This document shows positions 23,756-35,900 of a DNA stretch of 64,000 nucleotides, piece by piece (position 1 is the first letter of the stretch; each line of letters starts with the position of its first letter). The DNA is from Rotaria macrura (lineage: Eukaryota; Rotifera; Eurotatoria; Philodinida; Philodinidae). Position numbers and translations under genes: made by a program. Below the pieces are notes generated by a model. The model saw nothing but the letters and a program-made list of their open reading frames with translations, had not been told where the DNA came from and searched no databases. The DNA lies in assembly GCA_900239685.1 (NCBI GenBank), contig OENT01000088.1, positions 62,001 through 126,000 of the forward strand, written 5' to 3'.

Positions 23756-25590
23756 TTAAATTGTATTCAACTTTGTTGCTATTAAAACACGAACCGTTTG
23801 ATCGAATGCTGATGTACAAGCCAAACCAGTTTTATCTAAACTCCAATCAAAGCCGCTTGCTGGTTGACTTGATAAACTAATGTTTTGAAGAAGTGATAAA
23901 CTACCAGGAACACCCATTTGAGTATCATCAGTTTGAGTCGTAACACGTTTTTCTGGATAATTACTAAACAAAGATACGATTATGTGTAACTCGGAGACAA
24001 CTATCGAAGATGTATTCCCAAGTCGAGCATATTTGTTGATAGGATAAAAAAAACGTACATGAATTAGTTTCTCTTTTTGTATCAATCCCGTGGAAAGAAA
24101 AAACAAGTGACAAATATGATGCTGTAGTATATTTTTGACATAGAAAATGTAACAATGGGCAGAAGGTTCTGGAAGAATTTCAGCTTTCTAAATGAACTTT
24201 TTGATTGCTTTCGAAAATTTTCGTCTGACTACAAGCACACTTAAATAGCATCTATTTTTTTACGAACAAGACAGGCTGTTGAACTTGTTCGTAGCTGAAA
24301 TGAAGTAGTAATTATTCAAGGTTGATATCGATTGAAAATCGGTTTCTTTTGTCAACCGTTACATGATGAAGACTTGAGTTTCTATCTGTTCGTCTACTCA
24401 CTATTTCCATAGATAATATGAACCTGAACCGCCACAAGTCATAAATACATCACGATTTTGAGGTAAATGTCGACCAAGCCATACAGTTGAATTATGAGCC
24501 TTGAAATAGTTAATGAAGAAAAACATGTTCGTATTAAAAGAGAATAAAAAACAATTAACATTCGACATCTTACTTTTTCCACCACAGATGCAAAACCTTT
24601 TTCTTTATGCTGTGTTTTCATATCAAATACATGTATTTTACTTTCTAATGTTGTTGCCACAAGTTTATTCATTTCAATATCTTTTCTATCGAATTCCAAA
24701 CAACATACCTAAATACGCGTGCAAAAGAAAGAAAAATATAAATTTTTCTATTTGAAAAATCAAACATGCAAAAGTTTCAAAATGATCGAACCCCATTTTT
24801 AATATTTGTTTCCCATCGAATGGACATTGATCGTAGATCGAATAATTTCACATCTCCATTATCATAACCTGCACAAACAACTCGTTCACTTGTACTAAAC
24901 GCATTGCCGAAGCAAACAGCCCAACAATCACGTTTTGTTTCGCCTTCAGCTGGTTCCATGCTAGCTACAGCAGCATCAGGTTGTCTTGTATCCCATATAT
25001 GTACAGCACCTGAATAACAAATAAACATGAAAATGATATGATAAAAAAAAATGACATGAGATAAATATATACCATCTCGACTAGCTGTTGCAATTTCAGG
25101 TGCACCTTCACCGATGCCTACTCCACCGACAGCATCAATTGCATTGATAATTTCTTTATGACCTTTGACTGAATAAATTGGTTTCTCAATTTTTTCTAAG
25201 TCCCTAGAATGAATTTTATGCATAAGAACAAATACTTGAAGTAAATCAAAGTCTCACCAAACTTGAATGTAACCATCGAAATTGCCTGTTGCTAAATGTC
25301 GTTTTTCTCGTGTTGGTGACGCTCCAAAGGTTCCACATTTAAAAGCTGTTGGTTTCTCATACTGACAAATAGACAAAAAAAAATGACTGTCGATAATACT
25401 TGATTGGAAACAATACCTGTGATATGAGTGAAATATCTCCGTGTGTTATTTCAAATATATCTAATGCACCTGTTCCACGTGCATGATTTCCTAGTGAAAC
25501 GAATTTTGCTGATGTTGGAATCCATTTAACATCGAATACTGTATAGTTGACTGATTTTTGACTATGTAAAATAATTTGTGGTTTATCCAT
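23756..25590 (-). CDS. WDR92: WD-repeat protein 92 / Monad (dynein axonemal assembly factor 10)
   Basis: Seven exons on the minus strand: 25590-25417, 25361-25258, 25203-25073, 25009-24792, 24708-24574, 24499-24402, 23963-23756. They total 355 aa in frame; human WDR92 has 357. The start [23 protein letters not shown] and blocks such as [49 protein letters not shown] and the C-terminus [14 protein letters not shown] match the family closely across a seven-blade WD40 propeller. The family works with the R2TP-like chaperone (RUVBL1/2, RPAP3/SPAG1) in cytoplasmic preassembly of ciliary dynein arms. The donor of intron 4 is gttcga, weaker than the others, but the join [15 protein letters not shown] agrees with the family. 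Its start codon lies 191 bp from that of GNB5 on the other strand. Confidence 0.96.
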
Positions 25591-25781
25591 GATCGAGAAA
25601 ATAGAAAACGTGAGATTGATTCTTTTTTTTTGTGTAGTGAAACGATTATTGTTGTTATCGCCATACTTGACAACAATTTCACATGTTCACTGTCTCGTTC
25701 CATAGAATAAACTATGGACTAGTGAAGATTACTATCGTTGTTTTTCTTTTCTATTTTTCATCAATTTATTTTTTTTATGCA
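25591..25781. promoter_or_regulatory. Bidirectional promoter region, WDR92 / GNB5
   Basis: Only 191 bp separate the divergent start codons, so both 5' UTRs and core promoters must fit here unless further noncoding exons lie elsewhere. No strong TATA box is visible. On the GNB5 side an out-of-frame ATG at 25777 precedes the true start. Confidence 0.6.
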
Positions 25782-27556
25782 ATGGCGATTGTTGCTGAAC
25801 GTAGTGTAACAGAGTCGATTGATGATCTTGTTCGTGAAGCTGAAGCTTTAAAATCTCGACTAGAAGAAGAGAGAGCGAAATTTAATGACATGGAATGTAA
25901 ATAATGAATATTGATATTTTTCGTTTTCATTGAATATTTGTCTTTTTTTCAATTTTTATTATTTAGTAACAACTGTGGCTGAAAAACTTGATTCATTACC
26001 ACCATTTGCTACGAAATCACGACGGATTTTAAAAGGTCATCAAGGAAAAGTTTTAGCTGTTGATTGGTGTAATGATAAACGGCACATGGTTAGTACATCA
26101 CAAGATGGAAAATTGATCGTTTGGGATGCATTTACAACTAATAAAGAAGTTCGTTTTCTTTTTAAATTCTAATTCTAACACTGAGACTTGAACTTGAATT
26201 TTTCAGCATGCAATCACAATGCCAACAACTTGGGTATTAGCTTGTGCTTATTCACCATCAGGAACGACGGTTGCTTGCGGGTAAATAGTTTTAAAGAACA
26301 ACAAGATTTCTATAGCCTAAAAATTTATTTTATCTTTATAGAGGATTAGATAATAAATTAACATTATATCCATTGAATGCCGATGATGACGCAAATAAGC
26401 ATAAAAAAGTCGTTGCAACACATTCAAGTTATATATCATCATGTAAATTCATGCATTCGGATCAGCAGGTAATAGATTAAAATTGTATACAAACATCTAT
26501 TCAGATAATCAGGATTTCTCTCATCCGATTATGAAACAATGATTGATAGACAAGTCGTGTCGTTTTGTTTTATTTTGAATATTAAAAACATCATTTTTTC
26601 CTTTCTTTTTCTTCTATTGTTCCAAGCAACTAACTTCAATTATATACTAAATCTAAGAAGAATATGATTTATTAAATATTTCAAGACACATTTCTTTTAT
26701 GTTTGATTACGAAAGTTGACTGACTAATATTTGTATCATATTTTAGCTTTTGACAGCTAGTGGCGATAGTACGTCTAAACTATGGGATATTGAAAGTAGC
26801 ACAGCTATACAAACATTTCAAGGTCATCAAGCTGATGTAATGGATATCGATATATCACCATCGGAAGCCGGAAATATATTTGTGTCTGGAGTATGAAAAA
26901 TTTCTAATATTCGTTTTATTAATATTAAAAATAATTCATTATATTTTGTTCTTTAGAGTTCTGATCATATCGTCATGGTGTGGGACATTCGAACAGGTGG
27001 CTATGTTCAAACGTTCGAAGGTCATGAATCAGATGTCAATGCCGTTCGATTTTATCCAAGTGGAGATGCATTCGTTTCAGCATCTGATGATGCTACGGTA
27101 ATAGATAAAAGAATATTATTTATGTCAAGTTTGTTTTGTTTATTGTAGTGTCGTCTCTTCGATTTACGTGCTGATCGACAAGTTGCTATATTTAAAAAGG
27201 AATCAATTATTTTCGCTTGCAATGCTGTGGACTTCTCATTGAGTGGTAAATGATGTTTTTCTTTTTGTTATAATTTCATTTCAGTCGTTTATGCCTATTT
27301 TTATTTGTAGGTCGTCTTCTTTTCGGTGGTTATAGTGATTATTGTATCAATGTTTGGGATACATTAAAAGGATCACGTATAGCTACTTTGTATGGTCATG
27401 AAAATCGGGTTAGTTCATTGAAACTTTCACCTGATGGTACTGCATTGGGGACTGGCTCTTGGGATTGTACTATTCGAGTAAGATTTTGAATTATGATATT
27501 CATAATACAATATTTACGTTTCACTTCATTTCATTTCATTTAAGGTATGGGCTTAA
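25782..27556 (+). CDS. GNB5: G-protein beta subunit, beta-5 class
   Basis: Nine exons: 25782-25896, 25967-26148, 26207-26280, 26342-26468, 26747-26890, 26957-27097, 27149-27245, 27311-27477, 27545-27556. They give 352 aa; short human GNB5 has 353. The N-terminal coiled coil ([25 protein letters not shown]) and seven WD40 blades ([28 protein letters not shown] is one stretch of matches in pieces; also [31 protein letters not shown]) fit beta-5 rather than beta-1 to beta-4. Beta-5 pairs with the GGL domain of R7-type RGS proteins instead of a gamma subunit and speeds Go/Gi shut-off in neurons. The last exon encodes only V-W-A-stop, matching the WA end typical of beta-5. The donor of intron 2 is the weak gttcgt. 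AATAAA follows at 27763. Confidence 0.96.
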
Positions 27557-30071
27557 ATTTAACTATATCTATTTTATTTTCAATTCGATGGCAGTGAACA
27601 GTGTTAAATGTACTTCGTCGGTTTTTTTCCTCTTTCGTGTATTTGTGTACTTATTTTCTCTACATTCAGACTAAAAATGAAAAAAACTCTAGTCAACGTT
27701 GTTTTGTAATCAATGTTTTTATATTGTATTTTGTTCATTGTTTGAACGGCAATATTTACTTGAATAAATGCGTATTTTATCAAAATTGAATTGATCTTAT
27801 CGTAGAAAAATTGCTATATACAACTTACATGAGTATGTATTACTCTTCTAACTCTATTATCGTAAACCAGAATCAGATAACATGACAGCAAACATATTGT
27901 AAATAAACGATAATCGACAACAATTTGTTGTCGAATAGAATATTACGATTTTTCTTTCTGTTCGCTCTTTCATCTTTCTCTCTCTCTCTAATGATTCTAC
28001 TAATATTCTTAAGCTGAGCAGTTTTCATGTAGATGAGATCAAGAAAAATCTGACAGTGAAATGCTGATTTTCTTATGGTTTTTAATACAGACTTTAAGCT
28101 CAATGAAATACACGAATAAGAAAATGTTGATAATGATGAAGACGAAGATCTTAAGAATTGAACGTGTACGAGTACTAGCACTCGATTATAATAGACAATT
28201 TTTCTTGCAGCGTAAGTACATTACTAGAAGAGAAAGATTTCCAAGAAAAAGGGATATTTTCCTGTCAAATTTTCTTTTTTCTTTTATAACAATGATGGTA
28301 ATGAAAAAGCCAACAAACTTGAACTATTAATGAAATATTCTTTTCCAAAATCGATAAACAAGGTGAGATAAAAACAGTTTCTCTACTCATCAATTGAGAA
28401 ATATTTATCGAAATCAATATGAAATATATGAAACAATTTTCTTAAGAAGCATCCCGAGAGAGAATCATTTTGATTCTTATAGTCAAAATTCAACTAGTTT
28501 TTATGCCTTGTGCATATTTGTTCTGTCATACACTCATGGAAAATGTGACAAATCTTAAAGCAACAGAGAGATGTGTTCTGATAATTTACATAGCTATGTT
28601 TACAGACTCCTATTTATGACTAAAATTTAAAATTTACACACGTTTTTCAATCTATTAATGAGTAATAGTGCTATCTGAATACTTATGTAGAACTTTGATA
28701 ATCTTGTTCTAACTCATGGGAAAAGAAGAAGTTGCTATGTTGCTTTCTTTTCGCTCGTACTGAATCTCGCGTGAGAATAACAAATCGACGACATATCATA
28801 ATCTCTTGACGACTTATTTGATCAACTTCATATTTTTTGACATAACACGATGTTTGCTTGAAGAATACCAAAAGATTTCGTAAAAACTAGATAGAACAAC
28901 TAGAGAAAGTTTTTTTTTCCCATAGAATCTATATAGGAATATTATTGGATAAGAAATAAATTTCGTCGTCTCTTTTTCTCTATTTTTTTTTCTCTTTGTT
29001 TATGTATCGAAAACAAGTCAAGATTAGTGAATATACATGTAGTAGCTCTTTTCGACAGATGACAGACGACTCTAAATAGATTATTGCGTTCAATCAACTA
29101 GAATCGAGAGGGAATTGAATTCGACATACTCACATACATACTCAATCCAGCAAGTAAAGTGATAAGTTAGTGCTGATGCATCATGATTCTTACATTCATT
29201 TAGTGTTTTTCGATTGTCTTTTTATTTTTCTATGAATAGTCTAAACGAAACAGATATTTCGTTTGTCAAATTTTTCTTCCCTTTTATTTTTGTTCATGAT
29301 TTAGTCTGTAGTTGATAATGAATCTTGAAATAATATATTCTACAGCAAAGAAATAACGAAATACAAGAGACCGAGTGGCCCTTAAGCGTTAATCATATTG
29401 TAGAAGCACTAGAAAATTCACTGAAGCAAATTTCCTTTCTCTCGAACTTTCTTCCTATGATTTCCTTAGTATCTGTTTTACTTATACTTCAACATAAGAT
29501 ATTAAAGATGTTATACATCTTTTAAGAAAAACAAATCATGAATATATAACGTAAGTAAATAAATGTATCTTGTTTCTCTTTTGATGTATGCATGTAATAA
29601 ATGCCAAAACAAACGGAACACATTACGTTGTTATCGCTTATAGATTCTAATTGGCAACTTATCTATAACTGAATTTTAAAGTAGACCAGATAGTCTCTTT
29701 TCTTTATAGTTGTCAATGAATGAAGAACATATGACAAAAAGTGCTTTTTCTTCTCTCTTTCTTTTTCTTGTCTTATTTTTTCCTTCAGTTAATGCTTCTT
29801 TTATATAAATTCTATTCGTTCGTCTAACAACACAATTAATAAAAAGAATGAAGAGCTAATACATCAATACAGACAATATGTAAGCTTCAACTAATTCTTT
29901 CTTTTTTTTTTATTACACGATTTATGTTAACAATTTCAAGGCTCTGTTGTCTTCTTTCTTATGAATAATCTTAGACAAGTGTCATGAAGTCTTTCGTTCT
30001 AGATTTTTTATTATTATTTAACAATGCACGTTAATTTTATATAAATCGAAGTAATAAGTTCAATTGATCGA
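27557..30071. other. Intergenic, no gene recognised
   Basis: Contains the GNB5 3' UTR and the upstream region of the 7TM receptor gene. T-rich and CT-rich tracts occur at about 28895-29000 and 29740-29800. No splice-linked coding series found. Confidence 0.55.
27763..27768 (+). terminator. Polyadenylation signal AATAAA for GNB5
   Basis: Canonical hexamer about 207 bp after the stop codon. Confidence 0.55.
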
Positions 30072-32938
30072 ATGGGTGACGATTTATTCATTTGCATTGC
30101 ATCGTGTCAAAATGCTAACAACAGTGGTGCACTTGTCGGAAATGATTCTTATGATCTTGAATGTATAACACAATGTTCACAACTTTATGCAACATCGTAT
30201 CAACATACAGCAGAGAAGTAAATTCTCTATAAATTTCATGGGAATATAGGAAAGGAAAAAAAAGATTTGTATTCAATTCAAATTGAGGCAACTTTATTAA
30301 CTGGCATTTTAATTTTTTTTTCTTTTATTCGTTAATGGATTTTCGTATTGATGCAAGACCGTCAACATAATATGTTTAGTAGCTTAAGTTGAGGCCAAAC
30401 ATCTGACGCCTTAGAAAGCATCGACAAGTACAGAAAACGATTTTTAAGCATGCGTCATTTGTCACACATATATGGATGATGTTTGAAAAGTCAAGAAACT
30501 TGACAAATAAAAGAAATCTGTTTTGTCAATGTTCCTATCCATTCTCACTGCATCCAGGGATTTAATTTTTCTGCAAACCAATCACTGTTAAGATGAAACA
30601 GAGAAAAACATGTCATGATATTAAGCGATTGTTGAAAATCACAAAAATAATTTGTTTATTTTGAGTTTCAACCAAGAGTACCCAATGTTTCTGAAGACCT
30701 ATATAAAAGTATTCGAATGAGAATCTGTGTAAAATAATTAACGAAAAGAAGCCATTGAGAAATTACGATCCTATGAAATATGACATATTTTAACGATTGA
30801 TCTATTGGCCTTGTTATATTTATTTTCATTGATATTCATATCTTTAAAAAAATATTTGAAATTGAGTACAATCAAGACTTTTGTTTTGTTTTTGGTATAT
30901 CTCAAAATCAAGTGTTAGTTTTAAAAACCTATTACTAAGTAAATTTTGGCACTTTCAGCTGGTCGACATAAGGAAAAATAATATATTCGTTATTTAGAAT
31001 ATACATATAGAGATATATTGAATTTTTGTAAAAAGCTCGATGTAATATTTTAAAAAATTACCAAGGTTTACAATAAAACAGCTACTACTCGCTGTTGCTA
31101 GTAAATCTAAACTTGATCATCCATTGACAAATCAGATGTCTCTTTGAGACGTAGACCATACATCTGAAAACTAACACATGAAATGTCTTAACTAGACACG
31201 TCACTTGTCAACGGATGACTAATTTCAAGCGTTTCAGGGAACCAATGTAGCAGAGACGTTTGACATATGTTACTTTCTTATTCGTTTGAAATCTCACGTT
31301 TGTTGTCTATGTAAAAGTTACTGGAAAATCTCTTTTCATTAAGATTATTTCAAGATTAAAATACTAAGCCTTGAAGGCATGAATATAATAATCTTGTGTA
31401 AATGTATATTATTATTTGTAATTTTTTGAAAATTCGATTTGTCTAATGGACGACTTACTTTCATATTAAATATGAATCATAGATATGCTATTCTATTTCA
31501 AGGTATACATATATACTTCAAATAATTGCTGTAACACTAATTACGTTTGGCTTAATTGGTAAAGTTTTTAATTGTATTATTTTTCTTCGAAAACCGGTTT
31601 GTATTTAATGATGTTTTTTGATCTATGAATTATTCTAAAGAAATTTCTATCTCTGTGTAAAAATTTTAGCTTCGTGGAACGTCAACTGGTTTACTTTTAT
31701 TTTTAAAAACAATATTCGATTTTGTTCCACTTTTATGGACATTTGTATTTGATACGAAATTTTTTGTACAAGATGAACAAATCAATGCATCAAGAATCAT
31801 ATGTGTATTATCACGTAGTAGTGAAATATTTGTTTCATGGTCAATTGGTTTTGTCATACTTGCTTGTACAATACGACTTGCTACAATTATGCGTACAAGA
31901 TTTTTTCCACAGCCAACACGTCTTCGTGTATTCATACTTATTTTATCAATGATGTTATGTGGACTTTTATATAATTGGCATGTTTTTTATTATCCTAGTC
32001 TTGCTGAAACAATATTAACCGATGATAAAAATCGTACATTTACACATTGTAATGTACTGTTCGGACGGCAAATTGGTTATTTTTCTTTTGGTGGCTTTCA
32101 ATCGACTCAAGAATTATTATACAATGCTCCAATAGTTAATTTCATTGTTTCATCATTAATACCATTCGCTATAGTTGCAGCTACGAACATCGTTATTATT
32201 GTGCGCGTATTAAAAAATCCAACATCAAATCATTTAAGAAAAATGAATTCTTTTAATAATGGTCATTGTCATCAAACATCTCACAATTTAAATCATTCAG
32301 ATAAAATACATTCATCATCGGAAACGACAACACATATAACAAAAAAAGATGTTAGTTACGAAACAACAATAACACTGACGACAAGTTGTGTATTCTTAAC
32401 AACTAATAGTATAGCAAGTACATATGTTTATGTTAAATCAAGTCATCGTCCAAATCGTTCACGTTTAACTGAAGATATAAAAACATCGAATGTTTATCTT
32501 ATATTACGTATGTTAACATTAATTGATACGGTTCTAGAATTTTATATTTATTTTTTGACGGGAAGAAAATTTCGTCAAGAAGTTTATCATGTCATTAGTG
32601 AGATTTTTCAACATACACCATTAAGAAAATTCATTAAATTTACACATTTAACAAATAATAATAGCAATAACACGAATAACGATTGTCAACAACAAAAATG
32701 TTTACTTGAGAAACAACAAAAACAACAACATCAACAACAAAAGCAACAACTACAAAAAAACAATTTAAGTATACAAAATCATGCAGAGAATTTAAATTTA
32801 GCACAATCAACAGCAACAACAACAACAACTATTTCAAGAGGTAGCAGTCGCATAGACTCACCACGAAGACATAGACATATGAATTGTAAATGGCATGATT
32901 CAGAAGAAACACTCGATAGAATTGAGAGCACTGTTTAA
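30072..32938 (+). CDS. Class A-like seven-transmembrane receptor (peptide-receptor type, orphan)
   Basis: Three exons, 30072-30217, 31503-31596 and 31670-32938, joined in frame, give 502 aa. The N-terminus (about 50 residues) is polar with an NNS glycosylation site, as expected outside the cell. TM1 reads ILQIIAVTLITFGLIGKVFNCIIFL followed by RKPLR, typical of FMRFamide-type receptors. Six further hydrophobic segments follow. Cysteines at the start of TM3 (RIICVL) and in loop 2 (THCNVLF) could form the class A disulphide. The TM3 DRY motif is replaced by TIRLATI, and the TM7 NPxxY region reads LIDTVLEFYIYFLTGRKFRQE, with Asp for Asn. A disordered tail of about 100 residues contains a Gln-rich run and Thr/Asn repeats. 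Ligand unknown; amine or peptide is inferred only from TM1 and TM7. Intron 1 (1,285 bp) is unusually long, so exon 1 is less certain than the rest. Confidence 0.85.
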
Positions 32939-35900
32939 TAGATATTAGTGTCATTAATATTTTGTTTTTAATATGGATTTCTTATGTTGTTAGAAAGAAA
33001 AGAAGAAAAAGCAATTAACAAATTAAAAGACTCTTGTATCACGTTTGAGTAATTTAATTATTACGAACAAAATATATATTATATAGGGATTCTACTGAGA
33101 TGAACCCATATATTGACTTGAATTAATAACGTTTCTTTTCAAGCAATGGAATAACCAAACTAAGTATTTGATGATATATTGTCTAAAATGATTACAACGA
33201 CAACCATAGGCAAGTATAGAACAATTCGATTTTACTGAATTTACAAGCACAATCCACGTCATGAATATGTTATTTTAATAAAATAACTGATTTTTGTCAA
33301 AAGAATTGAACGAAAATTTTTCAAGAACCTAATCAAAAAGTTTCAATAAATTTTTCTCTAATAACTGTAAAAACTTCTTATCACATGTGATACTAGATCG
33401 GTCCCTACTCATGATAGACATTTTTCGATGCAGCTAATCTATATTAATCTTCTATGAAACTTGATGAACAAATAATAGGCTTTTCTTAAAGATAAAGTAT
33501 TTTCAGTCAATATTAAGATTACTTCCGACAAATTTCGTAGTTAAACTTGGTCTTCAGTATCCACATGATTTGTTCGAAACACAATAATAGTATCAGTAAT
33601 TTGATGAAGTAGGGTTACTTATTGCACTGTATCAGAATTATTTTCATAATCCTGAAAATAACATTTAAATCTTGAAAAATATTCTTACATGTTTAGCGAT
33701 GTTTCACATTACATTCGCGTATAATAGACACAGATAGATATTACACATAGATATGTCATTCAATCAGAAACAATTTCTGTTAGAATGGTTTACTTTATCT
33801 AGAAAGAATCCTCGTACTTTACATGCATTGTCGTTTGATGACAAAACTGTAAAGCTTTATACTTCTAGATGAAAATTCATATGAATGTTGTCTATGATTT
33901 TCATGGAAGTTGTTTTATATCAGTGTTTCATATTCAATCAAAACCTTTGTTATATAACTAAATATAATAATAAGATTCGATGGTTAGATTTGTCAACGTT
34001 AAACTTCTCTATAACTTGATATAACTATAAAATCACCATCGAACATAGTAGTATACCAAAGTACTTGACTCTGTGCACACAATGAGTGTATCTCTTCAAT
34101 AATCTGTATGTTATACCAAACAATGAAACTCATCATTTATGGAAAGAAAACCATCTGCAACTACGTAATCAACATAAAAAATATCCTCGTTTCTTGATGT
34201 CAGCTGTCTTCTATCGGATTCATTTGAAATCGACAGTTTTCCACATTCAATCTGTTCTTTTCCCGTAGATAAACTAGTCAGTACACGAGAGCAATAGTTC
34301 TATTGTTGTATTTCCTACTATTGACGTGTTCATCTGTTTGACATCTATCGGAAGATTTCCACTGTTTCCTGAATTCTATTGAGATTAACACATTCTATTC
34401 AACAAATAGATAAAGCATGTTGATCTGTCAGAAAAAGAAAATAGAGATATGTCAGAATACATGTAAGATATAGTGATTATTTGTGAATCGTGAGTAGTAT
34501 ATGCTGTATGTCATTCAATATTGGTGTTGTATTGCAAATGAAAATTATCATATACATTTTAAAAGATTATTACATCCAATGATAAAGATCTAGTATACAT
34601 TTTGATTCTTTTTCTGCATAGATTTATAATATTTGGCTCTTCTCAATGAATGAGTAATGAAATAAAAATTAGACTTCTAATAATTGAATACAAATGGATC
34701 ATTACATGTTAAATCTAAAATTGTTTAATCGATGCAGTTGCTCATGTTATCAGTGCTAGGTAACTGTGTGTAGAGAAGTTACATTCCTTCCTAGTTTGAA
34801 TATATATTCTTGTCAATACATCAAGATAGAATTTCAACATAGGAGAACATTGGTTTGAGACATTTTTTCTTTTTTCAATCGTCTTTCAGATTGATAAATT
34901 CTCGAAGTGAACTTTAATCGATTCTGCTATTTTGTAATATAAACGATCTGCTTTTTTAAGCGTTTTTAAGGCTTGTCATTTTCTTCAATAGCATGTTCTT
35001 ATCATTCATAGCACAGTGACTCGAAAATAGATGTAATTTTATTATATGATACTCATCAAACTATCGTTCAACTTTTCGATAGCAATCGTTAGCATCGTTG
35101 TCAACAAGCTGGCAGCTTCGAGTCGATCGTCAAGTAGACTAATTTGATTATGCGAATGATCGAAATGGAGCGTGGTCTAAATCTTGATGTTCACTTTAAT
35201 AGAATCGATGTATATATTTTGATCGGAAAAAAAGCCGAAGTATGCATGATAAACATCCGCAAGATACGATGTTTCAAGTGTTTTGACATTTTATGAGAAC
35301 ACTTTTGATTCGTATGTAAAGAAAATCCTTCGACAGACCAAGATAGAAAAGACTGATTTCTATAATTGTTCGAATAAGAAAATAAAAAAACAGTTCGCTC
35401 CTCTCCCCAAGTCCAGTCGAGAAAGATCAAAGATAACCGTGTTACATTCTTCATACTCAATACAGACGGTTGCCATGAACAAAAAAATAGGAAAAAATAG
35501 GAACGAGCTGCATTGCAAAGCTTTAATCAAAAAAATCTCATCTAAAGAAGAATAATCCGTGAATCTTAATAGTAGTCCTACACTTTGTTTTAGTGCTCTC
35601 TATCCATGAAAAATTTTAATCAAGTTTGACATAAGTTTTAACAAAATCTTGCTCGCTCAAAGAATAAACAGCGTAGTTGAGGAGGCTCAACTGTTGCATA
35701 TCTATCGTAGAGTATTACACCTCATTTTTATAGTTTAAACGAGAAGACATCTGTACATTCTGTTTTATTGTGATGAATCGAATGAGAAAACAATTGTACT
35801 CATTGTTTTTTTCATATTATTTACGATAGGTCTTTATTAAATGAATGGATATTGTCTTTTTTTCTTTCTTATCCATCGTAATCTAGAAACCGATGATTAC

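Noticed and set aside
35191..35555. Overlapping 89- and 90-codon frames on opposite strands
   Set aside because: Both are low-complexity and in gene-free sequence; neither shows a signal peptide, domain or splice context.
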